43,907 nucleotides of DNA from Caenispirillum salinarum AK4. Its GTDB lineage: Bacteria; Pseudomonadota; Alphaproteobacteria; Rhodospirillales; Rhodospirillaceae. The notes under the pieces are model-generated. The model was not told where the DNA came from. It ran no database searches and worked only from the letters and a program-made list of their open reading frames with translations. The stretch covers positions 1 through 43,907 of the forward strand of contig NZ_ANHY01000029.1 in NCBI RefSeq assembly GCF_000315795.1. The letters are read 5' to 3'. Below are positions 41,706 through 43,907 of the stretch, piece after piece. Both the position numbers and the translations under genes were made by a program. Numbering within the stretch: position 1 is the stretch's first letter; each line of letters begins with the position of its first letter.

Positions 41706-42502
41706 CCACCTCTTCCGACGCCGTGCCCGCCCTGGCGCCGCGTCCCTCGGGGCGGCAGAAAGGTCGCAACATCGTCGCCATCGCCTCCGGCAAGGGGGGC
41801 GTGGGCAAGACGTGGTTCGCCATCACGCTCACCCACGCCATCTCGCGCCGGGGCCAGCACACGCTGCTGTTCGACGGCGACCTGGGGCTGGCCAACGTCG
41901 ACATCCAGCTGGGGCTGATGCCGCGCTTCGACCTGGGCAGCGTGGTGGCCGGCAAGATGACGCTCAACCAGGCTGTCATGCGCTATGAACCGGGCGGGTT
42001 CGACGTGCTGGCCGGGCGCTCGGGTTCCGGCTCGCTGGCGAACATTCCCGCCAGCCGCCTCCAGATCCTGGCCGACGACCTGGCGCTGATGGCGCAGAAG
42101 TACGACCGCGTGATCCTGGACCTGGGTGCGGGCGTGGAAAAGAGCGTCCGCCACCTGGCACGCTCGGCCGGCACCATCATCGTGGTGACCAGCGACGAGC
42201 CGACGTCGCTGACCGACGCCTACGCCTTCATCAAGGTCACGGCCATGGAGCGGCCGGGGGTGGACATCCGCGTCATCATCAATGCCGCCAACTCCACCCG
42301 CGAGGGCGAGCGCACCTACCAGACACTTCAGAAAGCCTGCCAGGGATTCCTGAAGATAAACCCGCCGCTTCTGGGCATCGTGCGCCGCGACATGCGGGTG
42401 CGCGAGGCGATCCGCAACCAGACGCCCATCCTCACCCGCCACCCCAACGCCGAGGCCGCGCTGGACGTGGAGGGCGTCGCCGACCGGCTGCTGAAGCTGT
42501 AG
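41702..42502 (+). CDS. flhG: FlhG / MinD-like ATPase
   Basis: This 266-residue ParA/MinD-family ATPase controls flagellar number and FlhF activity. Deviant Walker A: IASGKGGVGKTWFAITL at about residues 24-40. Next comes LFDGDLGLANVDIQLGL with the conserved DxGxxNxD motif. Walker B-type strand: YDRVILDLGAGV. Then VTSDEPTSLTDAYAFIKV and VRVIINAANS-like text (IRVIINAANSTREGERTY). ATG 41702 overlaps the flhF stop (ATGA); the longer frame to 41549 lies inside flhF and is rejected. The C-terminal end is short and lacks an obvious long amphipathic MinD membrane helix, although ADRLLKL could contribute. A Pro/Gln-rich gene begins 12 nt downstream. Confidence 0.9.
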   Translation: MTTSSDAVPALAPRPSGRQKGRNIVAIASGKGGVGKTWFAITLTHAISRRGQHTLLFDGDLGLANVDIQLGLMPRFDLGSVVAGKMTLNQAVMRYEPGGFDVLAGRSGSGSLANIPASRLQILADDLALMAQKYDRVILDLGAGVEKSVRHLARSAGTIIVVTSDEPTSLTDAYAFIKVTAMERPGVDIRVIINAANSTREGERTYQTLQKACQGFLKINPPLLGIVRRDMRVREAIRNQTPILTRHPNAEAALDVEGVADRLLKL

Positions 42503-42514
42503 CGGAGGGGCGGC

Positions 42515-43907
42515 ATGTCGCAACCGCTTCCGCCGCCGCCCCAGCGACCGTCGCCCGCTCGACCCACCCAGCCGGCGCCGCCCTCGCCCGCGTCGGCCAC
42601 CGCACCGCGCCCGCCGCCCGCCGTGAAGGCCCTGCCGCCGGCGGCGAAGATCGAGGGCACCGTCACCGCCACCAACCGGGGCGTGGCCGAAGTGCGCATG
42701 GCGGGAACGGACACCACCTTCACCCTGCGCACCAGCCTCCCGCCCATGCCCGAGGGCACGCGGCTGACGCTTCAGGTGACGGCGCAACAGCCCGATGCCA
42801 CGGCCCTGCGCGTGACCGAGGTGGGGGGCCGCCCGCTCGCCCAGGCCCTGCCAGAGATGCAGGCCCGCGCGGCAGCGCTCCGGGCGCGAGCGGCTCCCTC
42901 ACCGCCCGCTCCGGCGACGGCGGGGACGGCGGGCGCGACGACCGGCGCCGACAGCCTGAACCTGTCCCGCAGCGAAGGCCTCCTGGCGATCGTCCTGAAG
43001 GAGCCAGCAGCCCGACCGGCGGTGACGTCACAGCCGCCGCAAGCGCAGGCCCAGCCGCAACAGCCGGCACCGCAAAGCCAACCCGCCCAGCAACAGCCGC
43101 CGGCCCAACAGCCGAGCCAGGCCGCCCCGCGCGCCGCTCAGCCGGCTCCGCAGCCGACACAGGCTCAGCCCCAGCAGCCGGCACCGCAAAGCCAGCCCGC
43201 CCAGCAACAGCCGGCCCAGCAGCCGAACCAGGCCGCCCCGCGCGCCGCTCAGCCCGCATCCCAGCCGACACAGGCGCAGCCGCAACAGCCGGCGCCGCAG
43301 AGCCAGCCCGCCCAGCAACAGCCGCCGGCCCAACAGCCGAATCAGGCCGCCCCGCGCACCGCCCAGCCGGCACCCCAGCCGACGCAGGGCCAGCCCCAGC
43401 AGCCGGCACCGCAGAGCCAGCCCGCCCAGCAACCGCCGGCCCAACAGCCGAGCCAGGCCGCCCCGCGCGCCGCCCAGCCGGCGCCCCAGCCGACGCAGGC
43501 CCAGCCCCAGCAGCCGGCGCCGCAGAGCCAGCCCACCCAGCAACAGCCGGCCCAGCAGCCGAGCCAAGCCGCCCCGCGCGCCGCCCAGCCCGCACCCCAG
43601 CCGACACAGGCGCAGCCGCAACAGCCGGCACCGCAAAGCCAACCCGCCCAGCAACCGCCGCCGGCCCAACAGCCGAATCAGGCCGCCCCGCGCACCGCCC
43701 GGCCGGCACCCCAGCCGACGCAGGGCCAGCCCCAGCAGCCGGCACCGCAGAGCCAGCCCGCCCAGCAACCGCCGGCCCAACAGCCGAGCCAGGCCGCCCC
43801 GCGCACCGCCCAGCCGGCGCCCCAGCCGGCGCAGGCCCAATCGCAACAACCGGCGCCGCAGAACCAGCCGCCCCAGCAGCAGCCGGCCCAGCAGCCGAGC
43901 CAAGCCG
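42515..43907 (+). CDS. Pro/Gln-rich repeat protein, possible second FliK-like protein (3' end missing)
   Basis: An open frame starts at ATG 42515 (GGAGGGG just upstream), 12 nt after flhG, and has no stop before the window end (464 codons visible). Residues 1-45 are Pro-rich. Residues about 46-110 form a small beta-rich domain (KIEGTVTATNRGVAEVRMAG, then LPPMPEGTRLTLQVTAQ). An Ala/Thr-rich stretch leads to LNLSRSEGLLAIVLKEP. From about residue 178 it consists of 37-38-residue repeats such as PQQPAPQSQPAQQQP followed by AQQPSQAAPRAAQPAP. The beta-domain followed by a long linker resembles FliK-type proteins of related bacteria, but the diagnostic C-terminus is outside the window, so no symbol is given. 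The true fliK is at 1361-3124. Confidence 0.7.
   Translation, partial: MSQPLPPPPQRPSPARPTQPAPPSPASATAPRPPPAVKALPPAAKIEGTVTATNRGVAEVRMAGTDTTFTLRTSLPPMPEGTRLTLQVTAQQPDATALRVTEVGGRPLAQALPEMQARAAALRARAAPSPPAPATAGTAGATTGADSLNLSRSEGLLAIVLKEPAARPAVTSQPPQAQAQPQQPAPQSQPAQQQPPAQQPSQAAPRAAQPAPQPTQAQPQQPAPQSQPAQQQPAQQPNQAAPRAAQPASQPTQAQPQQPAPQSQPAQQQPPAQQPNQAAPRTAQPAPQPTQGQPQQPAPQSQPAQQPPAQQPSQAAPRAAQPAPQPTQAQPQQPAPQSQPTQQQPAQQPSQAAPRAAQPAPQPTQAQPQQPAPQSQPAQQPPPAQQPNQAAPRTARPAPQPTQGQPQQPAPQSQPAQQPPAQQPSQAAPRTAQPAPQPAQAQSQQPAPQNQPPQQQPAQQPSQA
43050..43907 (+). repeat. Tandem 111/114-bp coding repeats
   Basis: The codon for the Gln in PQ-Q-PAPQ recurs at 43061, 43175, 43286, 43400, 43511, 43622, 43736 and 43847, giving periods of 114 or 111 bp (38 or 37 codons; the difference is one Pro codon in QQQ(P)PAQQP). 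At least eight units are seen and the array continues past the window end. Confidence 0.92.

Overview
The window is part of a GC-rich (about 70%) alphaproteobacterial chromosome. It is almost entirely a polar or lateral flagellar gene cluster with a surface-glycan biosynthesis island embedded in it. The alphaproteobacterial assignment rests on FlaF, FlbT, a DUF1217 protein, an FlbD-type sigma-54 activator with a degenerate receiver, and the gene order fliF-fliG-fliH-fliN-(motA)-flbD, which resembles the Caulobacter fliF operon. GC content and protein sizes suggest Rhodospirillales, but this is inference; no rRNA or other phylogenetic marker lies in the window.

Layout. (1) 1-10.5 kb, plus strand: the end of an FlgN-like chaperone with a long Gly/Pro/Ala-rich leader, then fliK, flgD, flgE, flgK and flgL (hook, cap and hook-filament junction). 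Near-consensus sigma-54 promoters precede fliK and flgE, and a strong bidirectional terminator closes the block. (2) 10.5-16.8 kb: two divergent TPR-GT41 (O-GlcNAc-transferase-like) genes and a TPR-like sulfotransferase. (3) 16.9-23.9 kb, minus strand: flaF-flbT-DUF1217, followed in the same direction by an aminotransferase, rfbF, rfbG, an RmlC-like epimerase, a PglD-like acetyltransferase and a CmcI-like methyltransferase or hydroxylase. (4) 24.5-29.2 kb, minus strand: two large paralogous flagellins (734 and 730 aa), each with its own terminator. (5) 29.7-42.5 kb, plus strand: fliF, fliG, fliH, fliN, motA, flbD, flhA, a second TPR-sulfotransferase, flhF and flhG. (6) 42.5 kb to the window end: an open frame with 38-residue Pro/Gln repeats.

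How the parts may work together. FlbD and sigma-54 would drive the hook genes, flaF-flbT and flagellin 2. Four intergenic regions carry pairs of CGGCA-N5-TGCCS palindromes that look like FlbD (ftr-type) enhancers. FlaF and FlbT would control flagellin production post-transcriptionally. The nucleotide-sugar genes lie downstream of flaF-flbT in the same direction. Together with the two GT41 enzymes and two TPR-sulfotransferases, they suggest that the flagellins are decorated with a CDP-derived N-acylamino-deoxysugar, possibly sulfated. This glyco-sulfation scheme is inference from gene content and position.

No tRNA, rRNA, insertion sequence, CRISPR array or prophage gene was seen. The extensive open frames opposite the real genes are GC-driven shadows.
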